Of a stretch of DNA of 64,000 bases, positions 16,187 through 23,750 are shown in pieces (the stretch's first letter is position 1; each line of letters starts with the position of its first letter). Below the pieces are notes generated by a model. That model was not told the DNA's origin, ran no database searches, and saw only the letters and a list, made by a program, of their open reading frames with translations. This DNA is from Anaerolineales bacterium UBA5195 (GTDB taxonomy: Bacteria; Chloroflexota; Anaerolineae; Anaerolineales; Villigracilaceae): assembly GCA_002412925.1 (NCBI GenBank), contig DHVZ01000003.1, positions 137,798 to 201,797 of the forward strand, read 5' to 3'. The position numbers and the translations under genes are program-made.

Positions 16187-16906
16187 TTATTTTGCAAGCT
16201 GAAAAAGCCTGCGGGCCAGTAAAATATCCCAGACGATGCTCGAAATCCCACCCAGCATGGCAAGAATCATCGCCCCGTTTTGGAAGGCGGGCGCAAACGA
16301 GGTGATAACTTCAAAGATGAGCAGGCAGCCAAATCCCAAAATGCCCGCATACGCATTGGTTTTGCTGAAAAGCTTATCTCGTAACATCACAAACGAGATC
16401 AAGAGGCCTGCAAATTCTGACAGAAAGAAGGCCATGAACGTGCCCGGCGTGTGGCTTTGACCGACCGAAAGCATGGCCTGCCCGGCGGCGGCCAGGATCG
16501 CTTTTTGGGCCTCGGTTGTTGCCAGCGCATATTGGTTACTGATATCCAGCATGGCAAAGGCCCGGTTGGTGGCATAAAAGACCGCCACCCCGACGAATGA
16601 AATGATCATGGCCAGCGCAGCGAGTGTTTGGCTGGTCCGCCGGTGGGCGCCGTAGAGCGCGAAAAAGGTTGGAATTCCCAGGGCCGTGAAAAAGATATTC
16701 AAAAGGCCCAGGTTGCGCAACGCCATGAACGAGTTATTCTGAAAGAGCGTGAACCAGTCGAAAACAGTTTCAGCAGGTGTGTTTCCTCCCGGTAGGAAGG
16801 TGATCCCAATCTCGATCAAGCCCACCAGCACAGTGCTCAAGGCTGCCACGCCGCCAAGACGATAAAGACTTTTCCAGTTGGTCTCGTTAATTTCAGGGCT
16901 TGTCAT
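16187..16906 (-). CDS. DUF4386-like membrane protein, paralogue A
   Basis: 239 residues from the ATG at 16906 (AAAGGA upstream). About six transmembrane helices. It shares with three other genes of this cluster the opening NWKSLYRLGGVAAL and the central ATTEAQKAILAAAGQAML, which fits the DUF4386 type (assignment from memory of the family, moderate certainty). The motif EAQ followed by Ala-Ala-Gly is conserved in all four copies and lies at a predicted membrane edge. No catalytic motif is recognisable. Last gene of the eleven-gene run; the upstream gene ends one base before it. Confidence 0.75.
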   Translation of the reverse strand: MTSPEINETNWKSLYRLGGVAALSTVLVGLIEIGITFLPGGNTPAETVFDWFTLFQNNSFMALRNLGLLNIFFTALGIPTFFALYGAHRRTSQTLAALAMIISFVGVAVFYATNRAFAMLDISNQYALATTEAQKAILAAAGQAMLSVGQSHTPGTFMAFFLSEFAGLLISFVMLRDKLFSKTNAYAGILGFGCLLIFEVITSFAPAFQNGAMILAMLGGISSIVWDILLARRLFQLAK

Positions 16907-16907
16907 T

Positions 16908-17732
16908 TTAGTTTCCTTTCGAGCATAGACCGCGGACAAAGAGTCCAAATGGGATGAAACAGACCAACCCCATCCCAAAAATCACGCTGAAATCTGCCAC
17001 ACGGAAAGGTGTTGCGGTCAGGAATGGCTGCAAAACAAAAAAGACGAGCAGGCCGATGAACAACATGCTGGCCTGGAAAAGCAGCCCCGCGCTGCAAACA
17101 TATCCCAGGGCCTGTTTGCGCCAGAGCAGGACCCCGCCGACAACCCAGCCTGGCGTAATCAGCAGGTCAGCGATTTGGACGGAGATTTCAGACCAGGGGA
17201 GCACGGTTTGACCACTGAAATGGCTGACAACTTTTCCAACCGCCATCAAGAAGAACAGCAGGCCGAACCCGGTCAAGACCCCGCCGCTCAGGCGTTCAAA
17301 AACTTTGCCCTGGAGCCGCGCCTTGACCGCTTCCGCGTCGATCCAGGTCAGCAGTTGGAAGATAATTGTCACACTCAAAATGACCAACACCAGAAACAGG
17401 GCCGACTGCCAGGTGAAGGGCATGGCGACCGCGTAGGCAGCATAATTGTAGGTGGCAAAAAAGAGCGCCCCTGGCCAGAAAAGCAGCCCGGTCAGGCTAC
17501 CGCGCCGGGCAGACCAGAGCGAACCCAGCAGGATGGGCAGGCCAATCAACAAATTGACCACGTCATTCGCCAAAAAGGCGCGGCGTAATTCGTCGCTGGG
17601 GTAGACGACCGTGGGAAAAAGCAATCCGGCCAGTGAAGCGGAAGCCATCAACAGGGCGGCAAGCAGGGAGAGACGCTCGACCAGTTCCAGGCTGGCTTTA
17701 ACGGGGAGTTGGAGAGTGGAGATTCGATTCAT
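16908..17732 (-). CDS. Multi-helix membrane protein of unknown family
   Basis: 274 residues from the ATG at 17732; a GTG 30 bases further upstream is possible, but it would overlap the preceding frame. Seven or eight predicted transmembrane helices with few charged residues. A single charged cytoplasmic loop (WIDAEAVKARLQGKVFERL) lies near the middle. No family recognised. It ends one base before paralogue A starts and follows the frameshifted gene, so it is clearly part of the same transcript. Function unknown. Confidence 0.65.
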   Translation of the reverse strand: MNRISTLQLPVKASLELVERLSLLAALLMASASLAGLLFPTVVYPSDELRRAFLANDVVNLLIGLPILLGSLWSARRGSLTGLLFWPGALFFATYNYAAYAVAMPFTWQSALFLVLVILSVTIIFQLLTWIDAEAVKARLQGKVFERLSGGVLTGFGLLFFLMAVGKVVSHFSGQTVLPWSEISVQIADLLITPGWVVGGVLLWRKQALGYVCSAGLLFQASMLFIGLLVFFVLQPFLTATPFRVADFSVIFGMGLVCFIPFGLFVRGLCSKGN

Positions 17733-17749
17733 TTTTGTTATTCCAATCC

Positions 17750-18110
17750 TTACAAAGACCACTTAAAGATGAGCGCAATCGTTAAAAGCGCCAGGCTGAT
17801 CAGCAAGCCAACCCCGCCTTTCTCTGCCAGCGCCTGGAATTTCCCGTCCCAAAAGAGCAGAAAAATGGCGACAGAGAGAACTGTTGCGCCAACTGCCGCG
17901 GGCCGCCACCAATCCTGGCGCAGGAACAATCCCAGCCCACCGGCAAACAGACCGAGGGCAGTCAGCGCCAACGCAACGGTCGCCAACAGCCGGGTGGTTG
18001 GGTCGCCGAGCAGTTTTGAGAACAGCCACGAACCGTCCACTTTGCCCGGCGTAGAGCAGATGCACCAGACCGTGCAGCACGAAAAAGATCCCCAACAGGA
18101 TTGTCCACAT
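17750..18110 (-). pseudogene. Small four-helix membrane gene with a one-base frameshift
   Basis: The first 23 codons from the ATG at 18110 (AAGGA six bases upstream) read MWTILLGIFFVLHGLVHLL, a good first helix. After Gln23 at 18042-18044 this frame turns into a non-hydrophobic sequence, while the neighbouring frame continues with WLFSKLLGDP and three clean transmembrane helices to a stop at 17750. Dropping one A of the AAA at 18041-18043 (minus-strand reading) joins the two parts into a protein of about 119 residues. There is no slippery heptamer or downstream structure that would argue for programmed shifting. A true mutation or an assembly error fits best. Confidence 0.7.
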
Positions 18111-18122
18111 CAGAAATCCTTT

Positions 18123-19139
18123 TTAGAGATATTCGGGTGCAACCAGCACCAGATTGCCGGTCACCTGACCGCTTTCGAGCAGTTCATTGGCCTTGGCCGC
18201 TTCGAGAATGGGGAACTTCGCCGCAATGACCGGTTTGATTTTGCCTTCGGCCAGCAGTTTGAACAACGTGGCCCAGTCTTCCAGGAACGGCTGTTTGTCG
18301 CCCACAAAATAGAACGAGGTTCCATACAGTTTGAAGGCTTTGCCGGTGGAAAACAAGTTGGTTTTGGCGGCGGTCGCCAGGACACGAAAGAATTCGGAAC
18401 GCTTGGGTTCGCCGAAACTTACAATCCTGCCGCCGCGCCGCAGCAAGGCCAAGCCGCGCTGGATGTAGTTCAGGCTCATCATCCCATCCAGGATCACATC
18501 CAGGCCTTCAGGTTCGGCTCGATGGATGAATTCAGCGAAATCTTGTGTATGGTAGTCAATCGGTGTAGCGCCATATTCAGCCAGGATCGGATGTTTGCTC
18601 TGCGAGGCAATGGCGTACATTTTGAGACCGGCCAGTTGGCCGAGTTGCAGCAGCGCAGTGCCGATCCCGCCGCTGGCGCCGATGATGAGCGCCTTCTCGC
18701 CAGCCTTGACCTTGACGGAACGGTGAAGCGCCTGGTAAGCGACAATGTAATTCAGGATCAAAGGGATGGCTTCGGCCGGGTCCAGTGCGGCTGGAACGGG
18801 AATCAGCCGGTCACTCCTCCAGTACAGGATTTCGGTATAACCGCCGACGATGGTCAGAACGCCGACCCGCTCGCCAACAACAACGCTGGTGACTCCTTCA
18901 CCGACCGCGTCCACATCACCGATGACGGCATAACCGGGCACAAAGGGAAACTTCTGCCCGAGCGGGGTGCCGCTATATAGCGCTTTCCCGCTCCGGGCGG
19001 TAACGTCAGGCCGGCAGACGGCGGCTGCCAGGACTTTAATCCGCACTTCCCCGGCCAGCGGCGCACGCAGGTTATTCTCGATGATTTGCAGCACTTCCGG
19101 GCCACCGCTCCTGGTTGCAACCGCGCTTTTGTAGTTCAT
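18123..19139 (-). CDS. Zinc-independent MDR-family quinone oxidoreductase-like protein
   Basis: 338 residues, typical for medium-chain dehydrogenase/reductases of the quinone oxidoreductase branch. An N-terminal GroES-like fold (~1-120) is followed by a Rossmann domain with ASGGIGTALLQLGQLAG (~155-171) for NADPH. The structural-zinc cysteines of alcohol dehydrogenases are missing, as expected for QOR proteins. It would transfer hydride from NADPH to a quinone or enone in the cytoplasm. Its start overlaps the stop of the 124-residue membrane gene by four bases (ATGA), so the two are translationally coupled, which suggests a membrane-associated redox function. Confidence 0.85.
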   Translation of the reverse strand: MNYKSAVATRSGGPEVLQIIENNLRAPLAGEVRIKVLAAAVCRPDVTARSGKALYSGTPLGQKFPFVPGYAVIGDVDAVGEGVTSVVVGERVGVLTIVGGYTEILYWRSDRLIPVPAALDPAEAIPLILNYIVAYQALHRSVKVKAGEKALIIGASGGIGTALLQLGQLAGLKMYAIASQSKHPILAEYGATPIDYHTQDFAEFIHRAEPEGLDVILDGMMSLNYIQRGLALLRRGGRIVSFGEPKRSEFFRVLATAAKTNLFSTGKAFKLYGTSFYFVGDKQPFLEDWATLFKLLAEGKIKPVIAAKFPILEAAKANELLESGQVTGNLVLVAPEYL

Positions 19140-19510
19140 AATTTTCTCCCAAGCAAGTAAACCATCAATCCCAGGGCGATGGTCAGCACCACCGGCGCAA
19201 TCCGGTGGATGGTCAGCGTCAGGGTGTAATCCAGTTTGCCCAGGCTCATCAGCGCCCCGCTGGCGAAGAGCGCCACGACACAGAACGCCGCCACAACGAG
19301 AAAGACAATCAACAACACTGGAGAATCGGCGATTTTTAGTATCTTGGGAAACTGTACAACCATCATAACGACCGCGCCCAAGGCAATCAGCTTGTGGAAG
19401 TTGAAGAGCAGGCCGTTATAGGGTTTACCGACCTTGCTCAACCAGAAGCCGAAGACCAGCGTCAGCAGGAAAAGAATTCCGGGGAGGGTAAATTTCGGGA
19501 GTGTGTCCAA
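19136..19510 (-). CDS. Four-helix small membrane protein
   Basis: 124 residues with four predicted transmembrane helices and short loops; one loop is basic (KVGKPYNGLLFNFHKL). Histidines in FHKL and TIHR lie near membrane edges, as seen in some cytochrome b-type or quinone-binding four-helix proteins, but I see no firm haem motif. Coupled by a four-base overlap to the oxidoreductase downstream. No family recognised. Confidence 0.7.
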   Translation of the reverse strand: MDTLPKFTLPGILFLLTLVFGFWLSKVGKPYNGLLFNFHKLIALGAVVMMVVQFPKILKIADSPVLLIVFLVVAAFCVVALFASGALMSLGKLDYTLTLTIHRIAPVVLTIALGLMVYLLGRKL

Positions 19511-19526
19511 GGGAAACTATTCTGGT

Positions 19527-20129
19527 TTATTCCACAGCATCGTGAGCATAGCCCACATAAACCGAAAGCAACAGCGAAGTCAAGATCAGCAACAGGCTAA
19601 GGCCCATGAGGCTGGTCAAAAAGTCGTTGAAAAAATAGCCGACCAGGAACTGCCCAAAAGCCCAGACCAGGAAAATGACCAGCGGCCAGGGCCAGAGTTT
19701 GGCCGCGAAACGGGTGAGGCTTCCGGGTTGCCCGGTTATCGGTTTGTGGATTTGCATCCCCGCCACACCGCCGACCAGGCCGATGATGGGCGGGAAAAAT
19801 CCGCCGCCAAACAAGAGCAAGGCAATTGAAAGCAGGATCAACACCAGGCCGCCGTGCTTGCGCTGGATGAATCCCGCTGACCAGACCATGATTGCCAGGC
19901 TGAGCAGCATTGCCAGGAGGCCGGTGATCAAGAAATTGGGCAGAATACTCATGGCAGGTTCACAGGCATGCCAGATTTTCTCAGGCACGCAAGGGGGTCC
20001 CCAGGAAGCAAACATCAGGCTGGCCGGACGGGTGCTGCCCTGCAGGGTTTCAAAATAACCGTGTTCCAGGCCAGCGAGGCCGGCGCTCATGCCAAGCCAC
20101 ATGGCGACTGTTTTGGTTGCTTTTCTCAT
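19527..20129 (-). CDS. Membrane protein, paralogue E of the 20847 gene
   Basis: 200 residues from the ATG at 20129, with AAGGAG five bases upstream. About five transmembrane helices. Shares GLEHGYFETLQG near the N-terminus and PNFLITGLLAMLLSLAIMVW in the middle with the protein encoded at 20847-21494 (there DHGFFETLQG and PNFLITGLLAILVSLAI), so the two are diverged duplicates. The conserved His-Gly-Phe/Tyr-Phe-Glu element lies on the first helix exit. Family and function unknown to me. Confidence 0.72.
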   Translation of the reverse strand: MRKATKTVAMWLGMSAGLAGLEHGYFETLQGSTRPASLMFASWGPPCVPEKIWHACEPAMSILPNFLITGLLAMLLSLAIMVWSAGFIQRKHGGLVLILLSIALLLFGGGFFPPIIGLVGGVAGMQIHKPITGQPGSLTRFAAKLWPWPLVIFLVWAFGQFLVGYFFNDFLTSLMGLSLLLILTSLLLSVYVGYAHDAVE

Positions 20130-20131
20130 TT

Positions 20132-20842
20132 TCACTCCTTCGAGCGTTTTAACAAACTGCGGGCGATCAATAAATGCCAGATCATGTAAAACAAGCCGCC
20201 ACTGGCTAACCAGACGACTTGCAGGGTGGGCGCGATGGCAAAGGTCATGCAGTAAACCAGGTCACAGCCGCTTGCTAGCAATCCCACGATGGCGGTGGCG
20301 CGGTTGGAGTGCAGCATTATGATCGAAAACAGCAGTCCCGCCAGGGCAATGAGCAGTAGACTAACGTACACGCCGGTAGCGGGCCAGGTTGCCAACGGGT
20401 CAAGAGTCACGAGGATGGATTGCCCGGCGGCCAGCAAAGCGGATTTTTGCGCTTCGGAGGATGCTGTGGCGTACTGCTGGCTGAGAGAGAGCATCGAAAA
20501 CGAATGATTCGATGCAAAACTGACGGCGATGCCCATTAATCCGCTGGCGAAGGCTATTAACGCCAGGCTTTTGTGGGCTTGCCAGGAAGCCGCGCCCAGC
20601 GCCAGGAAAATCAATCCTACCAAAGCGTAATTGACGAGGTCAAAAACGGACAGGAACGCCAGCCCGATGAACGGGTTACTCTGCAAAAGAGCGTACCACT
20701 CCACAACCGATTGGGGAACGGTCTCCATCCCGGTGAAGAGCGAGACCTCCGCACCAAGATTGCGGCGAAAGAGCACAGCGGCCAACAGAGCGGCAATCCC
20801 TCCGATTCGGTAAAGCGGCTTCCAGGTCGAGATTTCGGGCAT
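20132..20842 (-). CDS. DUF4386-like membrane protein, paralogue B
   Basis: 236 residues from the ATG at 20842, which lies just after the stop of the preceding gene. Carries the cluster hallmarks TWKPLYRIGGIAAL and ATASSEAQKSALLAAGQSIL. About six transmembrane helices; the C-terminal loop IARSLLKRSKE is basic, placing it in the cytoplasm by the positive-inside rule. The first helix is shortened and basic (LFRRNLGAEV) compared with the other copies, which may alter its topology. Between the paralogous pair E and F, so duplication units appear interleaved. Confidence 0.74.
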   Translation of the reverse strand: MPEISTWKPLYRIGGIAALLAAVLFRRNLGAEVSLFTGMETVPQSVVEWYALLQSNPFIGLAFLSVFDLVNYALVGLIFLALGAASWQAHKSLALIAFASGLMGIAVSFASNHSFSMLSLSQQYATASSEAQKSALLAAGQSILVTLDPLATWPATGVYVSLLLIALAGLLFSIIMLHSNRATAIVGLLASGCDLVYCMTFAIAPTLQVVWLASGGLFYMIWHLLIARSLLKRSKE

Positions 20843-20846
20843 AGGG

Positions 20847-21494
20847 TTACACGGCCTCCCCGGCCTGTTTTTGCAGATCGCTTGCAAACCCGGCCACAAA
20901 AGTCAGCAGAAAGATCCCCAGCCCGCCGCCGAAGACAAAAGACCAACAAATCGCGAGGATGCGTTCGTCATCACTGATGCCGGGAACGTATCCGGTAATC
21001 GCGATGAACAGCCCGATCAAGAACGAAATCGAACCCAGTGAAAGCATGACCGGCCAGATTTTTGCCAATTTGCGCCGGAGGCCATCGGGCAGAACCTTGC
21101 GCCACCAATTCAACGGTTTGTTAATCCGCCTCGCCGCTGCCCATGTCACCGGCACGAACAGGATCTGCGCCGCGATCCCGCCGCCAACCAGGAAAAGCAG
21201 GATGAACAGCAGGCCAAAAACAGTGGCGCCGTGTTTCGTTTGAATGAAACCAACCGACCAAACGATGATCGCCAGGCTGACCAAAATTGCCAGGAGGCCG
21301 GTGATGAGGAAGTTGGGGACGATAGTGAAGGCTTCCTCATCACCCCACAAATTCATCTCTGGTCCAATGGCCTGGATAATCAGGCCGCTGGTGGGTCGGT
21401 TCCCTTGTAGGGTCTCGAAAAAGCCATGGTCAATGCCGGCGATGGCGAGCATAACCCCGATAGTTGAGGCGATGATTCTTGTAGTGCGATTCAT
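20847..21494 (-). CDS. Membrane protein, paralogue F of the 19527 gene
   Basis: 215 residues with about five transmembrane helices. Opens with a clean signal-anchor helix (IIASTIGVMLAIAGIDHGFFETLQG in two parts) and shares the PNFLITGLLAILVSLAI core with its paralogue. The C-terminus is longer than in paralogue E and adds a helix (GLGIFLLTFVAGFASDLQ). No enzymatic motif. It is preceded by AAGGAG-like GGAGTAAAAA before the ATG at 21494. Confidence 0.72.
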   Translation of the reverse strand: MNRTTRIIASTIGVMLAIAGIDHGFFETLQGNRPTSGLIIQAIGPEMNLWGDEEAFTIVPNFLITGLLAILVSLAIIVWSVGFIQTKHGATVFGLLFILLFLVGGGIAAQILFVPVTWAAARRINKPLNWWRKVLPDGLRRKLAKIWPVMLSLGSISFLIGLFIAITGYVPGISDDERILAICWSFVFGGGLGIFLLTFVAGFASDLQKQAGEAV

Positions 21495-21514
21495 TTTTTA
21501 CTCCATTGATTGTG

Positions 21515-22039
21515 TCAACCCTGGCCGAGTTTCGTTGTCAAGCTGCTGGCCCAGGCGCGGATAGCAGTCCAATCGCGGTGGTCGCCGAGCGGGAAAATCC
21601 CCAGAGCCACGGCCAGACGCATGAGCAGTATATTGGGTGTGATTGGCAGTTTTCTGAAATCCAGCGCCCCGGCAAAATAGCCTTCGCTGACCGGTCTGAC
21701 CAGTTCGCGCACTGGTTTCATCCAGTCCCTCAAACCATCTCGATAGTTCTCAGCCTTTGGCATGGCCAGCGTGATGCAGACCATGAACGTGGCAAAGGGT
21801 CTTCGGGACAACTCTGACTGGTGAGTCTGCATAAATTGCCTGGCTTCTGGCAGCCATTTTGCCCCGCGGATGGCGCTGCCCGCCACAACGGCCCAATAGG
21901 CCGTCAGGTCTTTGACAGCTTTCATGGGCAGGACATCGACCTGCGCGCCATTTTCGGACAGGGTCTTGCCAATCGCTTCGGCTACCCCCGCAGTGGAACC
22001 AGCCCGGCTAGCATAAGTGACAAGGATTTTGTTCATCAT
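21515..22039 (-). CDS. Flavodoxin-family protein (HemG-like)
   Basis: 174 residues, GGAG seven bases before a double ATG. The FMN phosphate loop is VTYASRAGSTAGVAEAIG (residues 6-23), matching menaquinone-dependent protoporphyrinogen oxidase/flavodoxin-like proteins (TYASxxGxT pattern). The later VVAGSAIRGAKW forms the second FMN loop, and the C-terminal DWTAIRAWA segment is also typical of HemG-like members. It would carry electrons on FMN in the cytoplasm. As neighbour of a quinone oxidoreductase and many membrane proteins, a link to membrane quinones is likely; a true haem-synthesis role is not supported by context. Confidence 0.82.
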   Translation of the reverse strand: MMNKILVTYASRAGSTAGVAEAIGKTLSENGAQVDVLPMKAVKDLTAYWAVVAGSAIRGAKWLPEARQFMQTHQSELSRRPFATFMVCITLAMPKAENYRDGLRDWMKPVRELVRPVSEGYFAGALDFRKLPITPNILLMRLAVALGIFPLGDHRDWTAIRAWASSLTTKLGQG

Positions 22040-22049
22040 AAAAATTCTC

Positions 22050-22775
22050 CTACTTCCTTATTTCGCTTCGGCCCAGCCGAAACAGGTCGCGGGCCAGGAG
22101 CGGGAACCAGACCAGGTAGAGTGGACCAGCGATGGCCATGAAGATGAACCCCAACGTGGGAAAGAGGAAACCAACAAAAATATGGGCCAAATCCAGGCTG
22201 TGCGTTAAAATGCCCACATAAGCGGTTGCCTTACTGAAACTATTCCCCCAGAGCATAACTATCGAAATCAACACTGTGCCGGTTTGCAAAAGAATACCGC
22301 CGATAATGGCTCCAGAGCCATGCCACATGTCGGAAGCCAGGATGGCATCAGCTGCTGCTAAAAGTTGAACTCTCTGCGCTTCGCTGGTTGCCGTAGCAAA
22401 CTTGTCGCTCAAGGAAAGCCAGGAGAAAACTGAAGGAGTGGCGAGAAAGAGGGTCAGCCCTGAAAAAATAAGCACGGTAGCGAGCATGGCATAAGCGTTA
22501 TTCACTTTCTTCAGGATGGCGTAATTGTCCAAAAAGAGCAGGTAATATAACGGCATAACGAAAATGCTAAGCACATCCAGGCGCAAAAGGCCGACCAGCC
22601 GGTTGTTTTGGAGCATGGTAAAGCCCTCCTGCGCAGTTTCGGGCTGTCCACCAATCGCTACCAGAATAAGCATTGTAGCCAGGGAGTAGGCCAGTAGTAT
22701 CAAAGAGGCTACACCGCCGAGGGTATAAAGGCTTTTCCAGTTTGTATCTGTAGTTTCATTAAGCGCTTGATTCAT
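22050..22775 (-). CDS. DUF4386-like membrane protein, paralogue C
   Basis: 241 residues, six predicted helices. Hallmarks TNWKSLYTLGGVASL and ATATSEAQRVQLLAAADAIL. It shares with paralogue D the C-terminal LVWFPLLARDLFRLGR, so C and D are the most recent duplicate pair. The gene lies six bases after D, ten bases before the flavodoxin. No known activity. Confidence 0.75.
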   Translation of the reverse strand: MNQALNETTDTNWKSLYTLGGVASLILLAYSLATMLILVAIGGQPETAQEGFTMLQNNRLVGLLRLDVLSIFVMPLYYLLFLDNYAILKKVNNAYAMLATVLIFSGLTLFLATPSVFSWLSLSDKFATATSEAQRVQLLAAADAILASDMWHGSGAIIGGILLQTGTVLISIVMLWGNSFSKATAYVGILTHSLDLAHIFVGFLFPTLGFIFMAIAGPLYLVWFPLLARDLFRLGRSEIRK

Positions 22776-22781
22776 GTTGCT

Positions 22782-23507
22782 TTATCCTTTGGATTTGTTT
22801 CGCCCCAACCGGAAAAGGTCGCGGGCCAGCATGGGGAACCAGACCAGATAAAACGGGCCCATCGCCATCTGGATGGTAGCCGAGAGAGATGGCATAAGCG
22901 GATGCAGAAGGTGCTGGATCAAGTCGAGGGCGTTGCCCAGCAGCCCGGCAAGCGCAGTCACTTTGCTGAAATCCCGGCTGCGGAGCATGACCAGTGAGAT
23001 GATCACCCCGCCACCCTGCAGCAGGATCCCCGACATGTACGCGCCGGAGCTATTCCACATATCCGCCGCGATGACGGCCTCGCCCGCTGCCAGGAACTGG
23101 GTGCGCTGCGCCTCGCTGACGGCAGCCGCATATTGTTCACCCAGATGAAACAAGGCAAAGGTCGATTCAGAAGCAAAGCAAATCGTGACCGCCATCAACG
23201 TAAAGAGGGTTGCAAGGAGCGTGGCAACCGGGCTGATGCGCCGTAAGGCAAAATACAGTGCCGGGAAGGTACCCAAATAAGCCCCCAACAGGAACAGGAA
23301 CAAGAAATCCCCGCGCAAGATACTCGCCAGCCGGTCGGTTTGCTGGAGCGCAAAATATTCCGCCGCACTGGTTGGTTTGGGGCCAAGCGCCATCATGACA
23401 CTCGTATAGGCCAGGATGGAGGCCAGTTGCAATAAAGCTGCCATCCCGCCAATAGTATAGAGATGTTTCCAATTTGGTACTGCAATTTCGAGGGGCGATT
23501 GATCCAT
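22782..23507 (-). CDS. DUF4386-like membrane protein, paralogue D (first gene of the run)
   Basis: 241 residues from the ATG at 23507, with AGGA upstream; the open frame extends further but lacks a ribosome site at any earlier start. Hallmarks PNWKHLYTIGGMAAL and AAAVSEAQRTQFLAAGEAVI, and LVWFPMLARDLFRLGR at the end as in paralogue C. It follows a 243-base divergent intergenic region and is therefore the likely promoter-proximal gene of the whole 16.2-23.5 kb run. Six predicted helices; unknown function. Confidence 0.76.
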   Translation of the reverse strand: MDQSPLEIAVPNWKHLYTIGGMAALLQLASILAYTSVMMALGPKPTSAAEYFALQQTDRLASILRGDFLFLFLLGAYLGTFPALYFALRRISPVATLLATLFTLMAVTICFASESTFALFHLGEQYAAAVSEAQRTQFLAAGEAVIAADMWNSSGAYMSGILLQGGGVIISLVMLRSRDFSKVTALAGLLGNALDLIQHLLHPLMPSLSATIQMAMGPFYLVWFPMLARDLFRLGRNKSKG

Positions 23508-23562
23508 GTTTGCTTTTTTCCTGTGTAAATGTATCGTTTCTATGCTTTCATGCACGCATTTT

Positions 23563-23601
23563 TCAAACGCAATCATAGTTCCATAGTTCACAATCGTCCA
23601 T
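23563..23601 (-). CDS. Possible 12-codon leader ORF upstream of the DUF4386 run
   Basis: AGGAG five bases before an ATG, reading MDDCELWNYDCV and a stop, 55 bases before the first gene of the cluster. The peptide has two Cys and one Trp. A spaced ribosome site makes it more than chance, but there is no attenuator-type pairing that I can show. Confidence 0.3.
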   Translation of the reverse strand: MDDCELWNYDCV

Positions 23602-23750
23602 GACTTCTCCTGCAAGAAATGTGATATTTTACGCAAATCAAGTCCAATCAATATATATCCCTTTGACATTATGCCCGCGTGCGGCTAAAATGATAAGAGC
23701 ACTGTGTAATTTTTTAGCCCACATGGTATTTCTCCATCAAGGAGCCAGAC

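Noticed and set aside
18030..18050. Programmed ribosomal frameshifting in the small membrane gene
   Set aside because: The site CAAAGTG is not a slippery heptamer and no stimulatory structure or internal Shine-Dalgarno is apparent.
21515..22039. True protoporphyrinogen oxidase HemG
   Set aside because: The fold and loops fit HemG-like flavodoxins, but there is no haem gene nearby; general flavodoxin is the safer call.
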